The translations under genes and the position numbers were made by a program. The notes beneath the pieces are model-generated. The model did no database searches and was not told the DNA's origin. It saw nothing but the letters and a program-made list of their open reading frames with translations. A DNA stretch of 64,000 bases, taken from NCBI GenBank assembly GCA_903861645.1, contig CAIOVE010000032.1:27201-91200 (forward strand), written 5' to 3'. Below are positions 47,357-56,886 of this stretch, one piece after another (position 1 is the stretch's first letter; the number at the start of each line of letters is the position of its first letter). Origin of the DNA: an uncultured Hyphomicrobiales bacterium. Lineage in GTDB: Bacteria; Pseudomonadota; Alphaproteobacteria; Rhizobiales; Beijerinckiaceae.

Positions 47357-49129
47357 ATGAGTGAACTGTCGGCCCCATCGCCGACCGGCGGAGCCATGGC
47401 CGGCGCGCGCGTCGGCGCGACGACGCCCGCGCGCGGCTTGTCCGGGCTGGTGTCGCGGCGCGGCCTTGGCATGGCCGCGCTGATCCTGCTGCTGTCGTTC
47501 CTGACGATCTATCCGTTCTCCATGCTGATGTACGGCAGCCTTCATTCGACGCCGCCGGGCATGGCGGGCGAATACAATCTCGACGGCTACCGCCAGTTGA
47601 TGACGCGCGAGGCGCTTGGCATCCTGCTCAACACGATCGGCATTTCGCTGGGCAAGACCATTCCCTCGCTGGGCCTCGCGGTGTTTCTCGCGTGGATCAT
47701 CGCGCGCACGGACACGCCCTATCGCGACAAGCTGGAAGTGCTGATCACCCTGCCGTTCTTCATTCCGCCGATCCTCACCGCCATGGCCTGGGCGATGCTC
47801 GGCAATCCGCAGGTTGGCCTGCTGAACCAGGTGTTCAAGTGGGCGACCGGCGCGAATTACTCGCCGATCAACGTTTATTCGTGGGGCGGCGTCGTCTGGC
47901 ACATGGTCCAGTATTCAACGCCGTTCCTGTTCCTGTTCATCGTCGACGTTTTCCGCGCCATGGACCCGTCGCTGGAGGAATCGAGCCGCATGTGCGGCGC
48001 CTCGCGGCTGCGCACCTTTGGCGGCATCACCCTGATGCTGATGTTGCCGGCGCTGACCAACTCGTTCATTCTCAGCTTCATCAGGGGCATGGAGAATTTC
48101 GAGTCGCCGCTGTTTTTCGGCACCCCCGCCAAGATCACGGTCATCACGACCGAGATGTATAATTCGATCAATCATCACGCGACGCCCGATTATCAATACG
48201 CCACGGCCATCGGCTTCGCGGTGATGGCGCTGATGTTCCTGCTGGTGTTCGCCCAATGGCGCATCCTGCGCGGGCGCAGCTTCGCGACCGTCACGGGCAA
48301 GGGCTATTCACCGAGCGTGATGAAGCTCGGCAAATGGCGCTGGGTCACGTTTGGCTTTTGCGCGTTGTTCTTCGCCGTGACCGTGGTGCTTCCGGTCAGC
48401 CAGTTGCTGATCGGCTCGTTCTTCCGGTTCTTCGGCTTCTATCAATGGGACATGCTGACGACGGAGCATTATCAGGCGGTGTTCTCGTCCAGTGAAATCT
48501 GGCGCGCGGTCACCAACACGATGATGCTGGGCCTTGTCGGCGCGACGCTGACCATGGCGCTGGGCGCCATCGTCGCCTACATCTCCGTGCGCACGAAATG
48601 GCGCGGTCGTCGCGTGATCGACGCGCTGGCGTGGCTGCCGTGGATGATGCCGGGCATGGTGCTCGGCATCGGGTTCCTCTGGGCCTTCGCGATGCTGCCC
48701 GGCCCGATCCCGATCTACGGCACCATCTGGGCGCTGCTGCTCGCCTATCTCGCGCTCGGCACGCCGGTCGCCACCCGCGTTATGACGGGCGCCTACGCCC
48801 AGCTTTCCTTCGATCTGGAGGAATGTTCGCGCGTGCATGGCGCGAGTTTCTTCCAGACGCTCTGGCGCATTCTGGTCGCGCTCGCCTGGCCGTCTTTCGC
48901 GGTCGGCTGGGTGCTGACCTTCTTCGGCATCATGCGCGAACTCTCCGCCTCGGTGCTGCTCTACTCGGTCGGGTCGGAAGTGCTGTCGGTCGTGCTGATG
49001 AAGCTGTGGGCCAACGGCCTCGCCGAGCAGGTCAGCGTCATCGGCCTCTTGATGATGCTGCTCGTCATCCTGTTCCGCTGGGTGCAGATCAAGATCCTGC
49101 AACGTTATGTCACCACGCTTGGCGCGTGA
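47357..49129 (+). CDS. ABC transporter permease, Fbp/AfuB-type double-domain
   Basis: 590 aa, about 12 TM segments; two permease EAA-like regions (EESSRMCGASRLRTFGGITLMLMLPAL and EECSRVHGASFFQTLWRILVALAWP). Confidence 0.9.
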   Translation: MSELSAPSPTGGAMAGARVGATTPARGLSGLVSRRGLGMAALILLLSFLTIYPFSMLMYGSLHSTPPGMAGEYNLDGYRQLMTREALGILLNTIGISLGKTIPSLGLAVFLAWIIARTDTPYRDKLEVLITLPFFIPPILTAMAWAMLGNPQVGLLNQVFKWATGANYSPINVYSWGGVVWHMVQYSTPFLFLFIVDVFRAMDPSLEESSRMCGASRLRTFGGITLMLMLPALTNSFILSFIRGMENFESPLFFGTPAKITVITTEMYNSINHHATPDYQYATAIGFAVMALMFLLVFAQWRILRGRSFATVTGKGYSPSVMKLGKWRWVTFGFCALFFAVTVVLPVSQLLIGSFFRFFGFYQWDMLTTEHYQAVFSSSEIWRAVTNTMMLGLVGATLTMALGAIVAYISVRTKWRGRRVIDALAWLPWMMPGMVLGIGFLWAFAMLPGPIPIYGTIWALLLAYLALGTPVATRVMTGAYAQLSFDLEECSRVHGASFFQTLWRILVALAWPSFAVGWVLTFFGIMRELSASVLLYSVGSEVLSVVLMKLWANGLAEQVSVIGLLMMLLVILFRWVQIKILQRYVTTLGA

Positions 49130-49144
49130 GGAAAGAAAGTCCGG

Positions 49145-50245
49145 ATGTCAGCCATCAGCTTGCAAAACATCAGCCGTCATTTCGGCGATTTCGCCGCCGT
49201 CGACGGCGTCGACCTCGAGGCGGCCACGGGCGAGTTCCTGACCCTGCTGGGGCCATCTGGTTGCGGCAAGACCACGACGCTGCGCATGGTCGCCGGGCTC
49301 GAACAGAACACCGGCGGGCGCATTGTCATTGGCGACGAGGTCGTCAGCGACGCGGAGCGTGGCTTCTTCATGCCGCCCGAGCGGCGCCAGCTCGGCATGG
49401 TGTTCCAGTCCTACGCGATCTGGCCGCACATGACGGTGTTCGACAACGTGGCCTATCCCCTGCGCATCCGCCGTCGACCGAAGGATGAAATCCAGCAACG
49501 GGTGACCAAGGCGCTGAAGCTGGTCGAGATGGATTCCTTCGCGTCGCGCCCCGCGCCAGCGCTGTCGGGCGGCCAGCAACAACGCGTCGCCATCGCGCGC
49601 GCGCTGGTGTTCGAGCCGCGCGTGCTGCTGCTCGACGAACCCCTTTCCAATCTCGACGCGCGCCTGCGCACGCAAACGGGCGATGAATTCCGCGCGCTGC
49701 AAAAGCGGTTGGGCATCACGAGTCTTTACGTCACGCATGATCAGGGCGAGGCGATGTCGCTGTCCGATCGGGTTGTCGTCATGCAGAAGGGGCGCATTCT
49801 CCAGATCGGCGCGCCCGAGGATATCTATCAGCGGCCACGCAGCCGGGCGGTGGCCGAATTTTTCGGCGCGCCCAATCTGGTCGAAACCACTGTGCGCGGT
49901 TGCAAGCAATTGGCGAACGGCCTGTTCGAGCTCGATGTCGCCGGACAAGGCTGGTCCGGCACGTGTCGTGCCGGCGAGGCCTTCGCGTCGGGCGTGCCGG
50001 CGCTTGTCATGTTGCGACCGGAGACCCTGACGCTCGCCGACGCGGCGACGGGCGGCATGAGCTGGACCGGGGAGGTCGCGTCGTCGATCTTCCGCGGCGC
50101 GCAGCGCTCGCTCGTCGTCAAGACCGTCGCGGGCGCGCTCAACGTCGACACCACCGCTTTCGCGCATCCGGCCGTCGGCTCGCAAGTGGCCATCGTCGCG
50201 GACGCCGCGGCCGCCTGGGCCTTGCCCGCGACGCGACAGGGGTAA
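49145..50245 (+). CDS. ABC transporter ATP-binding protein (Fbp/PotA-type)
   Basis: 366 aa; GPSGCGKTTTLRMVAGLE, LSGGQQQRVAIARALVFEPRVLLLDEPLSNLDARLR, C-terminal TOBE-like region. Confidence 0.92.
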   Translation: MSAISLQNISRHFGDFAAVDGVDLEAATGEFLTLLGPSGCGKTTTLRMVAGLEQNTGGRIVIGDEVVSDAERGFFMPPERRQLGMVFQSYAIWPHMTVFDNVAYPLRIRRRPKDEIQQRVTKALKLVEMDSFASRPAPALSGGQQQRVAIARALVFEPRVLLLDEPLSNLDARLRTQTGDEFRALQKRLGITSLYVTHDQGEAMSLSDRVVVMQKGRILQIGAPEDIYQRPRSRAVAEFFGAPNLVETTVRGCKQLANGLFELDVAGQGWSGTCRAGEAFASGVPALVMLRPETLTLADAATGGMSWTGEVASSIFRGAQRSLVVKTVAGALNVDTTAFAHPAVGSQVAIVADAAAAWALPATRQG

Positions 50246-50248
50246 CGC

Positions 50249-51337
50249 ATGAAGGTTCCCTTCGCCGGCGCGATAGATTGCGATCTGCATTTGCCGTCGC
50301 CGTCGATGGCGGTCCTGATGCGGCACATGGACGATTTCTGGCGCGAGCAGTTCGTCACGCGGCGCATCGACCGCATGGATTTCCAGCTCACGAGTTTTCC
50401 GCCCAACACGCCGCTCGCCATGCGCGACGACTGGCGCGCGCCGGCGGGCGAGGGCGAGACGCCGCTCGACAAGTTGCGCCGCGAGGCGCTCGATCCCTTC
50501 GGCGCGCGCATCGCGATCGGCTCCATTCTGCATGGCGCCATCGGACTCTATAACGAGGACATGGCGGCGGTGATCTGCTCCGCGGTGAACGATCATCTCG
50601 CGCGCGACTGGCTCGATCATGAACCTCGCCTGCGCGGCTCCATTCTTGTCATGGGATCGAGCCCCGATCACGCGGTCGCCGAAATCGAACGGCTGGCGGC
50701 CGACCGTCGCTTCGTGCAGATCATCCTGCCCGTCATGGGCGACTTTCTGCCCGGCAAGCGCCAGATGTGGCCGGTATATCGGGCCTGCGAAAAACATGGC
50801 CTCGCGGTGGCGCTGCACGCGGGCTCGACCTATCGCTATCCGCCGACTGGCTCGGGCTGGCCGTCTTATCATGTCGAGGATTACATCGCGCAAAGCACGG
50901 CCTTCGAGAACGCCATCGTGAGTTTTCTCGCCGAGGGCGTGTTCAACGAATTTCCCGATTTGCGGCTGGTGTGTCTCGAAAGCGGCTTCACGTGGCTGCC
51001 GACGCTGCTGTGGCGGCTGAACAAGGAGTGGCGCGGCACGCGACAGGAGACGCCGTGGCTCGACCGCCCGCCCGCCGACGTGGTGCGCGAGCGCGTGCGC
51101 TTCTCGCTGCAACCCGTCGACGCGCCGGCCGATGGCGCGTTGCTGACGCGCACGCTGGCGCATATCGGTTCGGATGAACTTCTGCTGTTCTCGACCGATT
51201 ATCCGCACGCGCAGTTCGATGGCGACAACGCCCTGCCGGAGGGCTTGCCCGCCGACCTCCAACGGAAGATCATGATCGACAATCCGCCGGCCTGTTATCC
51301 GCGGCTCGCCGCCGAGGCGAAGGAGATCGCGCCATGA
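50249..51337 (+). CDS. Amidohydrolase family protein, cassette 2 subunit A
   Basis: 362 aa; GAIDCDLHLPSPSM, VALHAGSTYRYPPTGSGWPSYHVEDYIAQSTAFENAIVSFLAEGVFNEFPDLRLVCLESGFTWLPTLLWRLNKEWRG, LLFSTDYPHAQFDG; homologous to 44679..45803. Confidence 0.87.
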   Translation: MKVPFAGAIDCDLHLPSPSMAVLMRHMDDFWREQFVTRRIDRMDFQLTSFPPNTPLAMRDDWRAPAGEGETPLDKLRREALDPFGARIAIGSILHGAIGLYNEDMAAVICSAVNDHLARDWLDHEPRLRGSILVMGSSPDHAVAEIERLAADRRFVQIILPVMGDFLPGKRQMWPVYRACEKHGLAVALHAGSTYRYPPTGSGWPSYHVEDYIAQSTAFENAIVSFLAEGVFNEFPDLRLVCLESGFTWLPTLLWRLNKEWRGTRQETPWLDRPPADVVRERVRFSLQPVDAPADGALLTRTLAHIGSDELLLFSTDYPHAQFDGDNALPEGLPADLQRKIMIDNPPACYPRLAAEAKEIAP

Positions 51338-52431
51338 ACGCTCCCCTTGTCGACACCAGCGTCAGTCAACGGCTTGGCATCGTCGATTGCGACATTCATC
51401 CCACGCAACGCTCGGTGGCGGACCTCTTTCCCTACCTGTCCGAACATTGGCGCGAACATTCAAAATCCATCGGGCCGCATATCAGGCAGGGGCTGGCCGC
51501 CATGCAGGCCTATCCGCGCATGATGGCGGCGGGCCAGCGCGCCGACGCTTATCCGGCCCACGGCGGGCCGCCGGGCTCCGACCTCGATCTGATGCGCCGT
51601 CAGCATCTCGATCCCGCCGGGGTCGAGACGGGCATGCTCGTCGCGCTCAGCAAGGGCGGCATGGAGGAGCGCAATCCCGATTACGCGACCGCGCTCGCCC
51701 ACGCGGTCAACGACTGGCAATTGCATGACTGGGTGCGCAAGGAGCCGCGCCTGCGTGCCGGCGTCGTCGTGCCGCAGGAAGACCCGGCCTTCGCCGCGCG
51801 CGAAATCCGCGAGCGGTCGCTGGAGCCCGCGTTCAGGCAGGTCATCCTGTCGCCGCGCTCCATCGAGCCGCTGGGGCGACGGCGCTACTGGCCGATCTAC
51901 GAGGCGGCCGCGGAATGCGGCCTGACGCTCGGCCTGCATCCCGCCGCCAATGGCGCCAACCCGTCGACGGGCGGCGGCTGGCCGACCTATTACATGCAGG
52001 AGCATTACGCCTTCGGCACGAACATGCAGTCCAATCTCGTCAGCATGGTGTTCGAGGGCGTGTTCGAGCGGTTTCCGCGCCTCAAGGTCGCGCTGATCGA
52101 AAGCGGCTTCACGTGGATTCCCGCCATGTGCTGGCGCATGGATCGCCACTGGGCGCGCATGCGCCACGAGGTGCCGCACCTCAAGCGACCGCCGTCCGAA
52201 TATATCCGCGAACACGTGTGGTTCGCGACGCAGCCGATCGAGGAGCCGGAGAACGCCGCGCATCTGCCGGAGATCATCGACTGGATCGGCTGGGATCGCC
52301 TGTTGTTCTCGACCGATTATCCGCACTGGGATTACGACGACCCGAAATACTGCATACGCTTCCGCATGACCGAACAGCAGCGCTCGCAGTTGTTTCGCGA
52401 CAACGCCCGCGCTCTCTATGGCCTGACATGA
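51334..52431 (+). CDS. Amidohydrolase family protein, cassette 2 subunit B
   Basis: 365 aa; GIVDCDIHPTQRS, LEPxxRRRYWPIYEAA, KRPPSEYIREHVWFATQPIEEPE, LLFSTDYPHWDYDDP; ATGA overlap 51334-51337; homologous to 45800..46921. Confidence 0.87.
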   Translation: MNAPLVDTSVSQRLGIVDCDIHPTQRSVADLFPYLSEHWREHSKSIGPHIRQGLAAMQAYPRMMAAGQRADAYPAHGGPPGSDLDLMRRQHLDPAGVETGMLVALSKGGMEERNPDYATALAHAVNDWQLHDWVRKEPRLRAGVVVPQEDPAFAAREIRERSLEPAFRQVILSPRSIEPLGRRRYWPIYEAAAECGLTLGLHPAANGANPSTGGGWPTYYMQEHYAFGTNMQSNLVSMVFEGVFERFPRLKVALIESGFTWIPAMCWRMDRHWARMRHEVPHLKRPPSEYIREHVWFATQPIEEPENAAHLPEIIDWIGWDRLLFSTDYPHWDYDDPKYCIRFRMTEQQRSQLFRDNARALYGLT

Positions 52432-52841
52432 CCCGGCACGTCGTCGCCGCCGCCGATGAACTCGCGCCGGGCTCGAGCAAGCTCGTGATGGTGGGCGGTC
52501 GCGAGATCGTGCTGTTCAATCTCGATGGCGAATTCTTCGCCCTCGCCAACCGCTGCCCGCATGGCGGCGGGCCATTCTGCGAGGGTGTCGTCACGGGGCT
52601 CGCCCTGTCGGATGGCCCCGGCCGCTACCGGCTGGAGCGGGCAGGGGAATTCATCCGCTGCCCGTTTCACGGCTGGGAATTCGAAATCCGCACGGGGCAA
52701 TCCTATTGCGACCCGCGCTCGACGCGCGCGCGCCAGTTCAACGTCGCCGTCGAACATGGCGACGCGCTGGCGAAAGGCCCCTACGTCGCCGAGCGTTTCG
52801 ATGTGTCTGTCGACAAGGATTATGTCGTGGTGGAGGTTTAG
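52428..52841 (+). CDS. Rieske (2Fe-2S) protein, cassette 2
   Basis: MTRHVVAAADELAPGSSKLVMVGGREIVLFNLDGEFFALANRCPHGGGPFCEG...GEFIRCPFHGWEFEIRTGQSYCDP; ATGA overlap 52428-52431. Confidence 0.88.
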   Translation: MTRHVVAAADELAPGSSKLVMVGGREIVLFNLDGEFFALANRCPHGGGPFCEGVVTGLALSDGPGRYRLERAGEFIRCPFHGWEFEIRTGQSYCDPRSTRARQFNVAVEHGDALAKGPYVAERFDVSVDKDYVVVEV

Positions 52842-52908
52842 GGGGATTGATCGATCTCTGAATCTTGGTGTCGTGAATGTCGTATCTAGAGCCGACACCT
52901 ACTTCATT

Positions 52909-53214
52909 CTATTCAACCACGGACCACTCGATCCTCGCGAGATCACGAGAGCCATCGACGATGCGCACGATCTGCACGCCGTCGTCGATCAACCGATAAA
53001 GCGCCAGCCATCGTTCCATGACGAGCATCCTCGCATCCGGCGCGATGTCTGGGCGGGCGGGGCCAAGTTGTCGATGATCCCGCAAAAGACCGCAGACTTC
53101 CTCGACGCGGTCGTACACGCGGTCAGCAACCGTCGTGGAATTTCGTTGGGCGACATAAAGCCAAATATCGAGCAAATCCTCGCGAGCGTGGCGAGAAAAA
53201 TGGACCTTGGCCAC
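52909..53214 (-). CDS. parE: Type II toxin-antitoxin system RelE/ParE family toxin
   Basis: 101 aa, GTG start; VHFSRHAREDLLDIWLYVAQRNSTTVADRVYDRVEEVCGLLRDHRQLGPARPDIAPDARMLVMERWLALYRLIDDGVQIVRIVDGSRDL. Confidence 0.88.
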   Translation of the reverse strand: MAKVHFSRHAREDLLDIWLYVAQRNSTTVADRVYDRVEEVCGLLRDHRQLGPARPDIAPDARMLVMERWLALYRLIDDGVQIVRIVDGSRDLARIEWSVVE

Positions 53215-53218
53215 GACT

Positions 53219-53479
53219 TCAAGCTTTCGACTTGGCCAGTCGCGCGCGCGCTTCCTGTTTCAGGGCCTTGAAATCCACTTCGCCAGCGTCGCCGCTGTCG
53301 ACGCCGGCTTGCCAAGCCTTGCGCAGGAATTGCAACTTCTCGGCTTCCTGCTGTTCCATCTTTTCCATCAAGCGCAGCGCCTCGCGGACGACCTCGCTTG
53401 ATGAAGTGTAGCGACCTGTCGTGACCTTGGCCTTGACGAAATTCGCGAGTTCGTCGGTCAGGGATACATTCATATTCAT
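53219..53479 (-). CDS. parD: Type II toxin-antitoxin system ParD family antitoxin
   Basis: MNMNVSLTDELANFVKAKVTTGRYTSSSEVVREALRLMEKMEQQEAEKLQFLRKAWQAGVDSGDAGEVDFKALKQEARARL; RHH N-terminus; 4 bp upstream of the toxin. Confidence 0.88.
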   Translation of the reverse strand: MNMNVSLTDELANFVKAKVTTGRYTSSSEVVREALRLMEKMEQQEAEKLQFLRKAWQAGVDSGDAGEVDFKALKQEARARLAKSKA

Positions 53480-53509
53480 GGCGGCGCCTCCACCGATCAA
53501 TATGACGTC

Positions 53510-53564
53510 AATGCCTGATTTTGGCAATTTTAGGCATTAAACGACATTCGTTTGTGCCAATGCC
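53510..53564. promoter_or_regulatory. Putative ParD(E) autoregulatory operator array
   Basis: AATGCC(T) at 53510, (A)GGCATT at 53533-53538, AATGCC at 53559-53564; AATGCCT/AGGCATT is a perfect inverted repeat about 30 bp upstream of the parD start. Confidence 0.5.
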
Positions 53565-53619
53565 CCCGGGCTCAGGAAGGCTTTCCCCCGCTCGCGCGGG
53601 AGAATACTTGCATGCCCCG

Positions 53620-55197
<1,578 letters not shown>

Positions 55198-55228
55198 GAT
55201 TTCGTTCCTGACTGGGCGGCCCGCGGGT

Positions 55229-55302
55229 TCAGGGGCCGGGGAATGTTCGGCTGGCTTCCAGACCCCTGAGCGCCCAGGCAAAGCCCGGCCGGCCCTCAGG
55301 GG
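55229..55302 (-). promoter_or_regulatory. leuA leader: mutually exclusive hairpin arms (attenuator-like)
   Basis: On the minus strand CCCCTGAG (55302-55295, overlapping the leader-peptide stop) can pair with CTCAGGGG (55270-55263), whose TCAGGGG part can alternatively pair with CCCCTGA (55235-55229). Confidence 0.7.
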
Positions 55303-55409
55303 CGACTAAGAAGAAGCAGCAGTCCGGCGAGCGTCGAGGCGCGGCCGCGCGCGCGCGGAACCAAGCGGTCCGCGTCGTCGGCGATCGGCGATGTGGCGAA
55401 ATGGGCCAC
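55296..55409 (-). CDS. Putative leucine-rich leader peptide upstream of leuA
   Basis: GTG start 55409 preceded by GAGG; translation (V/M)AHFATSPIADDADRLVPRARGRASTLAGLLLLLSRP*, with five consecutive Leu codons (CTG CTG CTT CTT CTT) just before the stop that overlaps the first hairpin arm. Confidence 0.7.
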   Translation of the reverse strand: MAHFATSPIADDADRLVPRARGRASTLAGLLLLLSRP

Positions 55410-55533
55410 GGCAACCTCGTTGAGCCCGAAAATTCAGGCGATACGGCTATATACGGGACGGGCGTGGGGATTGGCAAGGGCTGGGCGCTGCCCCAGGGGC
55501 GCATTTGCCAAGCATTTGATGTCATTCGCCCGG

Positions 55534-55761
55534 TTATTGCCTTTTCAGTCCGGTCAGGCCCTGAGCGGGATTATTGCCCGTCTTCATGCAGATTTCACGA
55601 CCGCGCTTGCAGCGATCGCCGAGGTTGTTGCTTGGGTGGATGTAGTTGTTTTCGCTTCTCATGCACCAGTTGTAGGCTTCGGTGCATGTCGTTGGCGTTT
55701 GCGCATGGGCTTGCGAAATATACAAAACAATTCCGCTGATTGCGCAGAGCAGGATTTTCAT
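55534..55761 (-). CDS. Small secreted protein of unknown function
   Basis: 75 aa; signal peptide MKILLCAISGIVLYISQAHAQ, then TPTTCTEAYNWCMRSENNYIHPSNNLGDRCKRGREICMKTGNN with four Cys. Confidence 0.5.
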   Translation of the reverse strand: MKILLCAISGIVLYISQAHAQTPTTCTEAYNWCMRSENNYIHPSNNLGDRCKRGREICMKTGNNPAQGLTGLKRQ

Positions 55762-55846
55762 GAGCTATCCCCCTTCTTTCGTGGTCAAGCATTGCCGGGC
55801 GCATCATTTGATTGCGACGCATCCCGCCGCGTAACCTCTCTTCCCC

Positions 55847-56866
55847 CTACTGAAAATATTTCCGCGCGCGAGCCTTGGCCTCCGGCGAGGCGTCGAGCGC
55901 CGCGCGCACGGCGTTGGCCAGCGTCTCGGCGCTCACCGGTGAAACCTCCAGCTTCGCGTTCGCGGCGTCGCGCAGAAACTCGGCATCGCCCAGCATCGTC
56001 TCGAAGGCCTTGCGCAGCGCTTCCACGCGTTTCGCGGGCACATCGGGCGCGGTGGCGAAGGGGTGGCCGAGGCGGTCGCCCGAGGTGACGATATCGACGA
56101 TGGATTTGTCGGCGGGGTTGGTCAGCAGATCCTCGATCGCCGGCACGCCCGCGAGGTCGGCGGGCTTCGGGCCGGAATGCACGAGAATGTTGATGTCGTG
56201 GTTGGCGATCCAGTCGGGCTTGCCGGCCTTCAGGCTCGACCACGCGTTGGCGCGGGCGAACACCTCGCCGCGCTCCATGGCGATATCGAGCTGACCCGAG
56301 CCGGTGTAGCCGGGCACCATCTTGAAGCGCGTGCCGACGAGGTCGTTGAGCATGATCGGCAGCGACAGGGTGATGCCCGACGAGCCGACGGCGCCGGCGA
56401 TGAGTTCGGTCTTGCGCGCGTCCGCGATGGTTTTGACGCCGGTGGTCTTCCACGTCGTCATCGTTTCGTTTGTTGGCGCGATGGAGCCGAGCCAGTTGAA
56501 GCGCGCGGCGTCGAACTGCACGCCCTCCATGCCCACCGCCTGCGAGGCGGGCAGGCCGTTCTGGATCAGGCCGATATACGTGCCGTCCTTCGGCGCGACG
56601 CGGAAGAGATAGTTCGCCATGACCATGCCGGTCGCGCCGGTCATGTTCTGCGCGACAATGGTCGGCTTGCCGGGAATGAAGCGGCCGATGTGCTTGGCGA
56701 CAAGCCGCAACTGAAAATCATATTCGCCGCCCGCGCTGACGCCGACGAGGGCATAGAGGGTCTTGCCTCGATAGAAATCCTCGACCTCGTCGGCGCGTAC
56801 GGTCGCCGCGCCGAGCATCGCGAGCGCCGAGGTTGTTGTCGCCATGCGCGCCAGATATCGCGACAT
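55847..56866 (-). CDS. Tripartite tricarboxylate transporter substrate-binding protein (TctC/Bug family)
   Basis: MSRYLARMATTTSALAMLGAATVRADEVEDFYRGKTLYALVGVSAGGEYDFQLRLVAKHIGRFIPGKPTIVAQNMTGATGMVMANYLFRVAPKDGTYIGL; resembles the protein at 896..1921. Confidence 0.85.
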   Translation of the reverse strand: MSRYLARMATTTSALAMLGAATVRADEVEDFYRGKTLYALVGVSAGGEYDFQLRLVAKHIGRFIPGKPTIVAQNMTGATGMVMANYLFRVAPKDGTYIGLIQNGLPASQAVGMEGVQFDAARFNWLGSIAPTNETMTTWKTTGVKTIADARKTELIAGAVGSSGITLSLPIMLNDLVGTRFKMVPGYTGSGQLDIAMERGEVFARANAWSSLKAGKPDWIANHDINILVHSGPKPADLAGVPAIEDLLTNPADKSIVDIVTSGDRLGHPFATAPDVPAKRVEALRKAFETMLGDAEFLRDAANAKLEVSPVSAETLANAVRAALDASPEAKARARKYFQ

Positions 56867-56886
56867 ATTCACAATCGACACGCTGT

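Noticed and set aside
49148-51262. 704-aa minus-strand ORF opposite ABC ATPase and amidohydrolase
   Set aside because: Longest antisense ORF, but it lies across two genes with strong motifs on the plus strand; composition is Arg/His/Ala-rich and no motif is seen.
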